From the NCBI GenBank assembly GCA_020633825.1, contig JACKCV010000003.1, positions 62,001 to 126,000 of the forward strand: a DNA stretch of 64,000 bases, given 5' to 3'. The notes under the pieces are model-generated. The model ran no database searches. It was not told the DNA's origin and was given only the letters and a program-made list of their open reading frames with translations. The position numbers and the translations under genes are program-made. Every line of letters begins with the position of its first letter. The stretch's first letter is position 1. Source of the DNA: Fibrobacteria bacterium. Its GTDB lineage: Bacteria; Fibrobacterota; Fibrobacteria; UBA5070. This document shows, piece by piece, positions 23,042 to 30,991 of this stretch.

Positions 23042-24895
23042 ATGATCCGCATTCGCAATTGCGCATTCGCGCTCGCCTTGTCCGTTTCCGGAACCCTTTG
23101 GGCCCAGGAAGACCGCGCCGCGTTGGCTCGACGCCTCGTCGCCTCCGGCGACCCCGCCCGAGCCATCCCCGAATTCGTCCAGGCGGTGGAGTCTTCCCCT
23201 TCTGATGCCGGCCTCTGGACCGAACTCGGCGAGGCGCGCCTCGCCGCGGGGCAGGCCAAGGCGGCGGTGACCGACCTCGGTCGCGCCGTGAAACTCGACC
23301 CCAGCGCGGTCCGCCCCCAGAAATCGCTCGCCGAAGCGGTGGAAGCGTCGGGCAACGCCCAACGCGCCCTGGTGGAGTGGAGGCGTCTGGCCCAGATCTC
23401 CGAAGGGGCCGATCGCGATCTCGCCGAATCCCGCACCTCCGCGTTGTTGGCCAAGCTGGGCCTCCCCGTGCCGGTCGAGAAGGGGTCCGCGTCCGCGAAA
23501 GCCGCTTCGCAGAAAGGAGCCCATTCCCCCGCCGCCGCGATCCACGCTCCGGATCCGCGTGAAGCCGCGAAGACCGCCCACGCCCCCGCCAACCTGCAAT
23601 CGGCCCTCGACACCTGGAAGGCCGGCAACCGGGACTCGGCCCTGTCCCTCATCCGTGAAGTCCTCAAGACCAGCCCCTCCGCGGAGGCCTGGTTCTGGGG
23701 TGGTGTGATGCGACTGGAGGAAAAGGCCTGGTCGAAGGCCGACTACAACTTCCGCAAGGCGGAGGGCGATCCCAAGTTGGCCGGACGCCTCCTGTATTGG
23801 CAGGGGCGCTCCGCCGAAGGCCAGGGGAAGATAGCCCAGGCCAAGGCACTCTGGAAGAAGTCCCTGGAGAAGGAGCCGGAAGGCGAATTCTCGGCCGACA
23901 TTCGCCACCGCCTGGAGGAGGGCTCCTCCCGTCCGATGGAGCTCCCACCCGTTGCGCACGAGGATTCTCCGCCTCTCGTTCCCGACTCCTTGCGCGAACT
24001 CTGGAGTTGGACCCCTCCGGACATTTCCATCCCCCCCGCTCCATCGACCCCGCCCGGCCAACTGCTCGCCGATGCCGCGCGCCAGTTGTCCTCCCACCAG
24101 AACGACCTCGCCTTGTCCAGCATCGAACGCCTGCGCATGGAATACCCCGGAACTCCGGAAGCCGAATCCTCCATCCTGGCCACGGCGATCGTGAATTTCG
24201 CGATGGGACTCCACGCCCTGGCGGCGACAAACGCCCAACTCTTCGCCAAGGAACACGCCGACCACTCCCAAGCCCCGCTCGCCCGCTTCCTCGCCGGGAT
24301 TTCCTTGCTGCGGCAGGGCTTGGCGGACTCGTCCCTGACCCTGCTCAAGGCGGTACCCGCCAAGGCCGGGCCTGGTTGGACCGAAGCGGAACGGCAATCC
24401 GCCCTGGCGCAGGCCTACCGGTTGAAGAAGATGTACCCCGAAGCCCTGCAGGCCCTCAAGACGGCGTTCGCCGCCGAAAAGAACCCCGGCCTCCGCCGAT
24501 CGCTGGCGCTCCGAGCCGCCCGGGAAGCGCGTTCGGCCGGCGTCCCGGTCCAGGCACGGCCTCTCGTCGGCGAAGCGCGCAAGGGATGCACCAAAGGAAA
24601 CTCATGCCTGCAGCTGGCCGTGACCGAAGCGGATCTGGCCATGGAAGCCGGGGAATCTTCCCAAGCGCTCGGCATGTACCGGAAGGTGGCCTCGGATTGG
24701 CCGTCCAGTCCGGAAGCGGCCTGGGCCGCCTACCAGAGCGGTTCGGCCCTGATCAAGCTGGGAAAGCCGGATGATGCCGCGCGGACCTGGAAGGATCTCC
24801 TCGAATCCCACCCGGGAAGCTACTGGGCGAGCCAGGCGCGGTTGCGCATCGAAGACGCCATGTGGCGTTCGAAATACAAGGAAGTCCTGAAGTGA
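23042..24895 (+). CDS. Exported TPR-repeat protein
   Basis: A 617-residue protein with a signal peptide (residues 1-21, ending 'SGTLWAQ') and tetratricopeptide-like repeats at both ends: 'DPARAIPEFVQAVESSPSDA' near residue 37 and again from about residue 360 ('YPEALQALKTAFAAEKNP', 'SQALGMYRKVASDWPSSPEA'). A proline- and alanine-rich linker separates the two halves. Likely a periplasmic scaffold; the partner is unknown. No Shine-Dalgarno site precedes the ATG, but TACTTTCG lies 7 bases upstream. The stop overlaps the GTG of the ThyX-like gene. Confidence 0.75.
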   Translation: MIRIRNCAFALALSVSGTLWAQEDRAALARRLVASGDPARAIPEFVQAVESSPSDAGLWTELGEARLAAGQAKAAVTDLGRAVKLDPSAVRPQKSLAEAVEASGNAQRALVEWRRLAQISEGADRDLAESRTSALLAKLGLPVPVEKGSASAKAASQKGAHSPAAAIHAPDPREAAKTAHAPANLQSALDTWKAGNRDSALSLIREVLKTSPSAEAWFWGGVMRLEEKAWSKADYNFRKAEGDPKLAGRLLYWQGRSAEGQGKIAQAKALWKKSLEKEPEGEFSADIRHRLEEGSSRPMELPPVAHEDSPPLVPDSLRELWSWTPPDISIPPAPSTPPGQLLADAARQLSSHQNDLALSSIERLRMEYPGTPEAESSILATAIVNFAMGLHALAATNAQLFAKEHADHSQAPLARFLAGISLLRQGLADSSLTLLKAVPAKAGPGWTEAERQSALAQAYRLKKMYPEALQALKTAFAAEKNPGLRRSLALRAAREARSAGVPVQARPLVGEARKGCTKGNSCLQLAVTEADLAMEAGESSQALGMYRKVASDWPSSPEAAWAAYQSGSALIKLGKPDDAARTWKDLLESHPGSYWASQARLRIEDAMWRSKYKEVLK

Positions 24896-26523
24896 AGACC
24901 TGGTCCAGCGCCGAAGCCATCGTTCTGCGGCATTTCTTCACCAACGTCGACCGTGACGTCTACTGCGCCACGGATGCTCTTCCGATGGCCCTCTGGGCCT
25001 ACCTCGAAGGCGGGTACAGCCGTTCCCAGGTCAGCATGCGGGAGCGGTTCCTGGCGATCTTCGAGGAGATGCGGGAGAAGGATCCCCAGAACGCCCCTTC
25101 GGTGGAGCGACTGGCCGAGTCCATTTCCACCGGGCACTCCCCGGAGCTCGACGGAGCCTTGGCCAAGGCGTCGTCGTTCATGTCCAAATGGGCGGTCGAA
25201 TACGGCCACAACTCCCTCAAGGATTCCTCGGTCGACCGGTTCGCCCTGGAGAACGTGAGCCAACGCGCCGCGAAACTCCTGGAGCACTCCTCCCTGGGAG
25301 CCTTCCAGGAGAAGAGCACACGCTACCTCGACTTCTCGCGGGACGAACTCGTCCTGCCCCTGGGGCTGACGGAAAGTTCCTTCGGCGAGGAAGCGCGATG
25401 GCAGGCCTCCCAGCTGATGAAGGCCTATCGCGACGTGCTGTCCCGACTCCAGCAGTGGTTCCGCGACCACCTGGCGCGGGCCGACTTCAAGACCGAAGCC
25501 GCCTGGCGCCGGACCGCCGATGCCAAGGCCTTCGACGTCGCGCGCCATCTCCTGCCGAGTTCGGTGAAGACCTCCCTCGGAGCCACGTTCCCTTCCCGGG
25601 AGACCGAACGCCACATCTCCGCCCTGCTGGCCAGCCCCCATGAGGAGATCCGCGGCATCGCCGAGCAGATGCTCGCGGAGGCGACCTCCCTCAATCCGGG
25701 ATTGCTCCGGCACGTGAAGCCGAACCCCTATCTCGAACGGACCTCCGGAGCCGTCGCCGACCTGGCCCGGAACCTGGCGACCCCGGGTCGGAAGGGATCG
25801 GCGCCCACCTCCGAGCGCGATGGGGCGGAAGTCGAACTCGTCTGGATCAGCCCCGAGATCGAAACCCTCGCCCTGGCTTCGTGCCTGCGGGCCTCCGAGA
25901 TCTCCGACCTCGGATTGGCCGAATGGATCGAAACCGTCCGATCCGGTGGACAGGATCTGCGCGACCGGGTCGCGACCGCGGCCCTCGAACCTCGCGGTCC
26001 CCACGACGATTGGCCCCGCGAATTCGCGGTCGGCCAGATCTGCTTCGACATGGAGCTCGACTTCGGCGCCTGGAGGGACCTGCAGCGCCATCGCGTCGGG
26101 TTGCAGATGCGCGCCCGCCCGACGGCTGAAATCGGATTCCTCGTCCCCCCCGAGTTGCGCGCTCCGGGCCTGGAGGCCGCCCTCGACATCTACCGCCACG
26201 CCATGGAACGGGCGTCGGAGTTCCACTCCCGCCTCTTCCAGGCCCGCCCCCAGGATGCCGAATACGCCACGGCGTTGGGACACATGCTCTCCTGGAGCTG
26301 CGCCATGGATCTTCGCCAATGGGCGTACATCGTGGAACTGCGCTCCGGCCCGTCGGGGCACCGGGGCTACCGCGAGGTCGCCCATCGCATGGCCCGCCTG
26401 GTGCTCCCCTACGTCCCCGCCCTCGCCCCGCATCTGCGCGTCGATTGGAGCGGCGAAACCGACCGCCGCCAGGCGGAGGAGCGCACGCAGGAAAAACTCG
26501 CCGCCCTCGCGGGGAACCGCTGA
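24892..26523 (+). CDS. Tandem ThyX-like (flavin-dependent thymidylate synthase family) protein
   Basis: A 543-residue protein made of two ThyX-like halves. The N-half has 'EYGHNSLKDSSVDRFALEN', then 'FQEKSTRYLDF', which aligns with the 'NExSxRY' end of the ThyX signature, but the preceding RHR is replaced by HSS. The C-half has 'DFGAWRDLQRHRVGLQMRAR', which keeps RHR but loses the Ser/Glu/Ser/Arg positions. The halves are thus complementary. ThyX methylates dUMP to dTMP with folate and FAD; whether this fused form is active is inferred. I chose the GTG at 24892 (AAGGA 9 bases upstream, overlapping the TPR stop). A dUTPase gene follows with a 1-base overlap, supporting a role in dTMP supply. 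Confidence 0.78.
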   Translation: MKTWSSAEAIVLRHFFTNVDRDVYCATDALPMALWAYLEGGYSRSQVSMRERFLAIFEEMREKDPQNAPSVERLAESISTGHSPELDGALAKASSFMSKWAVEYGHNSLKDSSVDRFALENVSQRAAKLLEHSSLGAFQEKSTRYLDFSRDELVLPLGLTESSFGEEARWQASQLMKAYRDVLSRLQQWFRDHLARADFKTEAAWRRTADAKAFDVARHLLPSSVKTSLGATFPSRETERHISALLASPHEEIRGIAEQMLAEATSLNPGLLRHVKPNPYLERTSGAVADLARNLATPGRKGSAPTSERDGAEVELVWISPEIETLALASCLRASEISDLGLAEWIETVRSGGQDLRDRVATAALEPRGPHDDWPREFAVGQICFDMELDFGAWRDLQRHRVGLQMRARPTAEIGFLVPPELRAPGLEAALDIYRHAMERASEFHSRLFQARPQDAEYATALGHMLSWSCAMDLRQWAYIVELRSGPSGHRGYREVAHRMARLVLPYVPALAPHLRVDWSGETDRRQAEERTQEKLAALAGNR

Positions 26524-26966
26524 TGGACATGCTCGTCGAACTGTTCGCCCACCAGGCCTCCCTCAACGACGCCATCTTCGCCAAGCGCTCCCTGATGGGG
26601 CAGGATGGGCAGATATTGTCCACATCCCGGCTGGCCTCGCTGGCCTCGGGAGCGCCCGTGCGTCCGGGGTCGGACACGGCGGTGTGGCTGGCCAACTACC
26701 TTGCCGCCTTGCAGGACGAGGCGCGGGAACTCGGCGAGGAGATCCCTTGGAAGTGGTGGAGCAAGCAGGATCTCGACCTCGACGCCATCCGCGTGGAAAT
26801 CGTGGACATGCTGCATTTCTGGCTGTCCCTGGCCCTGACCGCCGGGCTGGATGCGGAATCGACCATGCGCCTCTACAAGTTGAAGAACGAAGTCAACCTC
26901 CGGCGCCAGGAGGACGGGTACGACGCGTCGTCCAAACAATCGCGGGACGACCTCCACGTCCGTTGA
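26523..26966 (+). CDS. Dimeric-type dUTPase (all-alpha NTP pyrophosphatase family)
   Basis: A 147-residue helical protein. 'WLANYLAALQDEARELGEEI', then 'PWKWW', and 'VEIVDMLHFWLSLAL' follow the type-2 dUTPase pattern, in which Glu and Asp residues on two helices bind Mg2+ and the nucleotide. It would hydrolyse dUTP to dUMP and pyrophosphate, limiting uracil in DNA and feeding thymidylate synthesis. Its ATG overlaps the stop of the ThyX-like gene by one base, so both are made from one mRNA. The E/D ligands of the second metal helix are less clear to me, so an MazG-like relative is possible. Confidence 0.8.
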   Translation: MDMLVELFAHQASLNDAIFAKRSLMGQDGQILSTSRLASLASGAPVRPGSDTAVWLANYLAALQDEARELGEEIPWKWWSKQDLDLDAIRVEIVDMLHFWLSLALTAGLDAESTMRLYKLKNEVNLRRQEDGYDASSKQSRDDLHVR

Positions 26967-27012
26967 TTTCCCGTCGCGGGCGTCGCCCGACGTCGCTTCC
27001 CGGCGGAAGGTG

Positions 27013-27020
27013 TATTTTCC
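27013..27020 (+). promoter_or_regulatory. Possible -10 element of the NfeD/FloA operon
   Basis: TATTTTCC, a variant of TAnnTTTG, 5 bases before the ATG of the NfeD1b-like gene. No Shine-Dalgarno site lies at usable spacing (GGAAGG is 17 bases away), so the first gene may be leaderless. Confidence 0.4.
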
Positions 27021-27025
27021 CGCTC

Positions 27026-28624
27026 ATGCTTCGGCCCCTTCTTCTCCCCCTCCTCGCCCTCCTGGTCTCGACCGCCACCGCCACGCCGGAGAACACGCGT
27101 TCCCCGGACTCGGTGGCGCCCTCTCCCGCGACCTCGACCTCCACGCCATCCCCGGCCCCGGATTCGCTCGACGGCGACTCCCTGCCGACCACGGTCGCCT
27201 CGGATCGCCCCGTCGCGAAATCCAAACCGACCGCACCGACCGCGGTGGTGATCGCCATCCACGGAGAGGTGGATGAAGGCCTCCGCTTCTTCGTCAATCG
27301 TGCCGTCGATGCCGCGCTCGCGCAGAGTCCGCGCCCTTCGCACATCGTGTTCGATGTCGACACCTGGGGAGGCAGGCTCGATGCCGCCTTCGAGATCTCC
27401 GACAAGATCTCCAGCATTTCCCAATGCTCGACGATCGCCTTCATCAAGAAGAAGGCGATCTCCGCCGGAGCCCTGATCGCTCTTTCGGCCAACCGCGTCT
27501 ACATGGCTCCCGGGGCGACCATCGGGGACTGCGCCCCGATCCTCGCCGGCGGCGGCGAAGGGGGGATCCAGTACGCCGGAGAGAAGATCGAGAGCCCTCT
27601 GCGCGCTCGATTCCGCGCCCTGGCTCGACGCAACGGGTTTCCCATCGTCCTGGCCGAGAAGATGGTCTCCCGCGATGGAGCCGTCCTGCGCATCGAACGC
27701 CCGGGCGAACCGGTGGAATTCGTCTCCAAATCCGATTGGGACGCCCTGGCCGATTCCAGCCGCAGCAAGGCCAAGGTGAAGGTGGCCCTGGAGGACGGAC
27801 AACTTCTGACCATGGATGACGCCGAGAGCCTCGAGTGGGGCTTCAGCCAGGGGACGTTCCCCGACGCCCAGGCCCTGGAGAGGGCGCGCGGCTGGTCGGA
27901 AACCACCACGGTCGAATCCACCTGGAGCGAGGATTTCGCCCGCTGGATCTCCCCGTTCGTCTCCGTGCTTTTCCTGATCGGCATCGCCGCCCTCTACCTC
28001 GAGTACAAGAACCCGGGCTTCGGAGTGTTCGGCGTCGTGGGACTTCTGGCCCTGGGCCTGGCCCTGGGAAGCCAATACCTCGTCGGACTCGCCGACCACA
28101 CCGAGCTCCTGCTGGCGGGAATCGGAGTGCTTCTGATCGGCTTGGAAGTGCTGCTGTTCCCGGGAACGGTCGTGCTGGCCGGTTCCGGACTGATCCTGCT
28201 CGCCGTCGCCTTGATCCTTTCCTTGCAGGGATTCACGATCCCCGACCCTTCCATGCCTTGGCAGATGGACGAGATGCGCCACAACATCCTGGTCGTCCTC
28301 GGAACTCTCGTCGGCGGGATGTTCGTGAGCTTCCTGGCCATGAAGTGGGTCGTCCCCCATCTGCCCGGAACCTCCGGAGCCTATCTGAAGGACACCTTGG
28401 AAGGGGCCCACTCGCCCGCCCAGGAAGGCCCCCTCGGGTTGGACCTGGTGGGCCTCACCGGGCATGTGGTCGCTCCCTGCCGCCCGGTCGGACGCATCCG
28501 CTTGCCGGAAGGCGAATTCGATGCGGTCTCCGACGGTGAACTGCTGGATGTCGGAGCGCCGATCGTCGTCGTCGGGCGCCGCCCCACGGAGCTCGTGGTG
28601 CGTCGCGAGGAGGTGGCGTCGTGA
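27026..28624 (+). CDS. NfeD1b-type membrane-bound serine protease
   Basis: A 532-residue protein. After a signal sequence and a Ser/Pro-rich linker (to about residue 70) comes a ClpP-class serine protease domain: 'HIVFDVDTWGGRLDAAFEIS', then 'KKKAISAGALIALSANRVYM', with the nucleophile Ser in 'ISAG' and a candidate catalytic Lys in 'YAGEKIES'. About five membrane segments follow ('WISPFVSVLFLIGIAALYLE' onward), and the C-terminus is the NfeD OB-fold ('DLVGLTGHVVAPCRPVGRIR'). In archaea and bacteria such proteases cleave stomatin-type proteins, and here an SPFH protein gene (floA) is two genes downstream. The stop overlaps the GTG of the next gene. Confidence 0.9.
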   Translation: MLRPLLLPLLALLVSTATATPENTRSPDSVAPSPATSTSTPSPAPDSLDGDSLPTTVASDRPVAKSKPTAPTAVVIAIHGEVDEGLRFFVNRAVDAALAQSPRPSHIVFDVDTWGGRLDAAFEISDKISSISQCSTIAFIKKKAISAGALIALSANRVYMAPGATIGDCAPILAGGGEGGIQYAGEKIESPLRARFRALARRNGFPIVLAEKMVSRDGAVLRIERPGEPVEFVSKSDWDALADSSRSKAKVKVALEDGQLLTMDDAESLEWGFSQGTFPDAQALERARGWSETTTVESTWSEDFARWISPFVSVLFLIGIAALYLEYKNPGFGVFGVVGLLALGLALGSQYLVGLADHTELLLAGIGVLLIGLEVLLFPGTVVLAGSGLILLAVALILSLQGFTIPDPSMPWQMDEMRHNILVVLGTLVGGMFVSFLAMKWVVPHLPGTSGAYLKDTLEGAHSPAQEGPLGLDLVGLTGHVVAPCRPVGRIRLPEGEFDAVSDGELLDVGAPIVVVGRRPTELVVRREEVAS

Positions 28625-29100
28625 ATCCCTGGATCTGGATCGTCCTTCTGCAGATCCTTGCCGTCGCCTTGCTGGTCGCGGAAGTCTTCGTCCCCTCCGG
28701 CGGACTGCTGATGATCTTCACCCTGATGGCGGCCGGAGGCTCGATCTGGACCGCTTTCGACCTCGGCGCCACCCAAGGCTGGTGGGTCCTGGCCGCGGAT
28801 GTCTTCCTGCTTCCGTTGGCCGGCTGGAAAGCCCTCGAGACCATTCCCCGGACCTCGGCGGCCCTCCAGGCCACCGTGGAAGGTCGCTCGGGCGATGCCG
28901 GGCTCGCCAACCTCGTCGGTGCACTCGGCACCTGCCAGACCGATCTCCGACCGGTCGGACGCGTCAAGGTCGGCGACCTCCTGGTGGATGCCCAGATGGC
29001 CCATGGATTCCTGGCCGCCGGGTCCAGCGTCCGCGTGACCCGTTTCGAAGCGGGGCACCTGTTCGTGGAACCCGCCGAGCCTCCCCTCCCGCCAGCGTAA
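28621..29100 (+). CDS. NfeD-like membrane protein (short form)
   Basis: A 159-residue protein with two or three membrane segments at the N-terminus ('WIWIVLLQILAVALLVAEVF', 'GGLLMIFTLMAAGGSIWTAF', 'WWVLAADVFLLPLAG') and an OB-like tail ('GALGTCQTDLRPVGRVKVGD'). It lacks the protease domain. Short NfeD proteins pair with SPFH proteins and may organise membrane domains. The GTG start overlaps the upstream stop (GTGA), so translation is coupled. floA follows after 95 bases. Confidence 0.85.
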   Translation: MNPWIWIVLLQILAVALLVAEVFVPSGGLLMIFTLMAAGGSIWTAFDLGATQGWWVLAADVFLLPLAGWKALETIPRTSAALQATVEGRSGDAGLANLVGALGTCQTDLRPVGRVKVGDLLVDAQMAHGFLAAGSSVRVTRFEAGHLFVEPAEPPLPPA

Positions 29101-29195
29101 CCCTACCGGGCGGTGCCCGGTGTATTGTACCTTCCAGATCGTTCCCCCCTCAACCGGTCGACGTCCATGGACGCGCCCACAGGAGATCGCACCCA

Positions 29196-30167
29196 ATGCC
29201 TGCTTCGATGCTCACGATTGTCTTCCTCGTCCTGGGCGGTATCTTCGCCTTGGTGCTGTTCAATTTCTTCGGACTGTGGATCCAGGCGCTGTTTTCCGGA
29301 GCCCAGATCAGCCTCTTCTCCCTGGTGGGAATGAAGATCCGAAAGGTCAACCCGCGGTTGATCGTGACCTCCAAGATCATGGGCGTCAAGGCGGGACTCG
29401 AAGTGCCCACGGGAATGCTGGAAGCCCACTTGCTCGCCGGCGGCAACGTCGCCCGCGTCGTGCAAGCCCTCATCGCCGCCGACAAGGCCGGCATCCCCTT
29501 GAACTTCAAGCAGGCCACCGCGATCGACCTCGCCGGGCGCAACGTCCTGGAAGCGGTCCAGATGTCGGTGAATCCCAAGGTCATCGAAACCCCCATGGTC
29601 GCCGCCATGGCCAAGGATGGCATCCAGGTCCGCGCCATCGCGCGCGTCACCGTGCGCACCAACATCCACCGCCTCGTCGGTGGCGCCGGGGAGCAGACCA
29701 TCCTCGCCCGCGTCGGCGAAGGCATCGTCAGCACCATCGGTTCGGCCATCAGCCACAAAGCCGTCCTCGAGAACCCCGACAACATCTCCAAGACCGTCCT
29801 GGCGAAGGGACTCGATTCGGGCACGGCCTTCGAAATTCTTTCCATCGACATCGCCGACGTCGACATCGGCGAGAACATCGGTGCCAAGCTGCAGATGGAC
29901 CAGGCCAACGCCGACAAGAACATCGCCCAGGCCAAGGCCGAAGAGCGTCGAGCCATGGCCATCGCCCAGGAACAGGAAAACCTCGCCCGCACGCAGGAAA
30001 TGCGTGCCAAGGTCGTGGAAGCCGAAGCCATGGTCCCCATGGCCATCGCCGAAGCCTTCCGCGCCGGTCGGCTTGGTGTGATGGACTACTACAACCTCAA
30101 GAACATCCAGGCCGACACCGACATGCGCTCGTCCCTCGGCCAGTCCGAGGGCGGCTCGAAGGCCTGA
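29196..30167 (+). CDS. floA: Flotillin-like protein FloA
   Basis: A 323-residue SPFH-superfamily protein of the FloA/YqfA type. It has an N-terminal hairpin membrane anchor ('MLTIVFLVLGGIFALVLFNF'), the conserved 'MKIRKVNPRLIVTSKI', an alanine/glutamate-rich helical region ('NADKNIAQAKAEERRAMAIA') and the family's typical C-terminus 'MDYYNLKNIQADTDMR'. Flotillins assemble into membrane microdomains that affect fluidity and signalling complexes. AGGAG lies about 10 bases before the ATG. The upstream NfeD genes are its usual partners. TACCTTCC at 29128-29135 may give it an extra promoter. Confidence 0.95.
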   Translation: MPASMLTIVFLVLGGIFALVLFNFFGLWIQALFSGAQISLFSLVGMKIRKVNPRLIVTSKIMGVKAGLEVPTGMLEAHLLAGGNVARVVQALIAADKAGIPLNFKQATAIDLAGRNVLEAVQMSVNPKVIETPMVAAMAKDGIQVRAIARVTVRTNIHRLVGGAGEQTILARVGEGIVSTIGSAISHKAVLENPDNISKTVLAKGLDSGTAFEILSIDIADVDIGENIGAKLQMDQANADKNIAQAKAEERRAMAIAQEQENLARTQEMRAKVVEAEAMVPMAIAEAFRAGRLGVMDYYNLKNIQADTDMRSSLGQSEGGSKA

Positions 30168-30171
30168 CCCG

Positions 30172-30762
30172 ATGGATAAATTCCAGATCACCCTGGTCGT
30201 GCTTGTGGTCCTCGCCCAATTGGGCGGGGCCCTCATGACCGCCTGGAAGAAACGCCAGGCGCGTGCGAACCAGGAATCGTCGCGTCAGGGTGGATTGGTG
30301 GTCGTGGATTCCCCGAAGCCCTCCCCTTCCGGTTCCACCGGTTGGGGACAGGACTCCTGGGAGACGCCCTCCCGCCCCGCCCCCTCCCGGCCTTCGCAAT
30401 CCTCCTGGGAAAACGACGAAGACGACCTCTTCGAGGACGAGGAGGACGTGGAAGATGCCGACCAGACCTGGAACACCAGGCAACCGGAGGAATACCAGGT
30501 TCCCGCCGATCCCGAGCCCTTGCGGCCCGTGCCGGCATGGACCCCTCCTCCGACTCCGGCATCGGCGATCGTGCCCCCGGGGGTCATGGACCTTGGAGCT
30601 CCGACGACGGGTCGGACCGCGGTCGCCCGGGTCGCTGGTCGGCAAGGTGGAATGCCCGCGAGCCGTGCACGCAGACTCCTGAACCACGGCACCCTGCAGG
30701 ATGCCGTGGTGGCTCAGGTGGTTCTCAATCGTCCGGTCTCGACTCGAAGGCTCAAGCCCTGA
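30172..30762 (+). CDS. Small membrane-anchored protein with disordered acidic/proline-rich middle
   Basis: A 196-residue protein 4 bases after floA. One N-terminal membrane segment ('FQITLVVLVVLAQLGGALM') is followed by a basic patch, a Ser/Pro/Trp-rich stretch, an acidic run ('ENDEDDLFEDEEDVEDAD'), a proline-rich part and a basic tail containing 'GTLQDAVVAQVVLNRPVST'. No known domain is visible. Its position suggests it belongs to the NfeD-FloA operon, perhaps as an adaptor on the cytoplasmic side. Its 3' end overlaps the 3' end of the next, convergent gene by 11 bases. Confidence 0.65.
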   Translation: MDKFQITLVVLVVLAQLGGALMTAWKKRQARANQESSRQGGLVVVDSPKPSPSGSTGWGQDSWETPSRPAPSRPSQSSWENDEDDLFEDEEDVEDADQTWNTRQPEEYQVPADPEPLRPVPAWTPPPTPASAIVPPGVMDLGAPTTGRTAVARVAGRQGGMPASRARRLLNHGTLQDAVVAQVVLNRPVSTRRLKP

Positions 30763-30928
30763 TATCGACTCGGCTTCCTTGGTGCGGCAGGTTGGAGGAG
30801 ATGGACTCCATGATGGTGGCCATCTCCTGCTTCGCCATGTCCTGCGCCTTGTTCAGCAGAGTCGTCTGGATCTCGACGGCCTGGTTCGCGCCGGCAAAGT
30901 CACTGGGTCTGTCGGGTAGAATCTGCAT
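30752..30928 (-). CDS. Short YjfB-like putative motility protein
   Basis: A 58-residue protein. 'NQAVEIQTTLLNKAQDMAKQ' and the ending 'SNLPHQGSRVDIRA' resemble the small YjfB family (putative motility proteins that end in a 'G..iDi' pattern). GGGAGG sits close to the ATG (3-4 bases). It is transcribed toward the FloA operon and is divergent from the M20-like gene, with 63 bases between starts. No other motility gene is in the window. The family match rests on a short pattern, so the role is tentative. Confidence 0.6.
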   Translation of the reverse strand: MQILPDRPSDFAGANQAVEIQTTLLNKAQDMAKQEMATIMESISSNLPHQGSRVDIRA

Positions 30929-30966
30929 GTTCCTCCCTTCGGTCGGGTTTGCCCATTTCTTGAGTC

Positions 30967-30983
30967 CTTTTCCTCCGGAAAAG
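30967..30983. promoter_or_regulatory. Inverted repeat in a divergent promoter region
   Basis: CTTTTCC-TCC-GGAAAAG, 7-base perfect arms, centred 17 bases before the ATG of the M20-like gene and in the 63-base gap to the divergent YjfB-like gene. It could be an operator or a small mRNA hairpin. Confidence 0.35.
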
Positions 30984-30991
30984 ATCTCTTC

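Noticed and set aside
22310..24397. A 695-codon minus-strand frame extending from the lipoprotein through the TPR gene
   Set aside because: The lipobox and signal begin near 22888; upstream sequence is antisense to the TPR gene and has no protein character.
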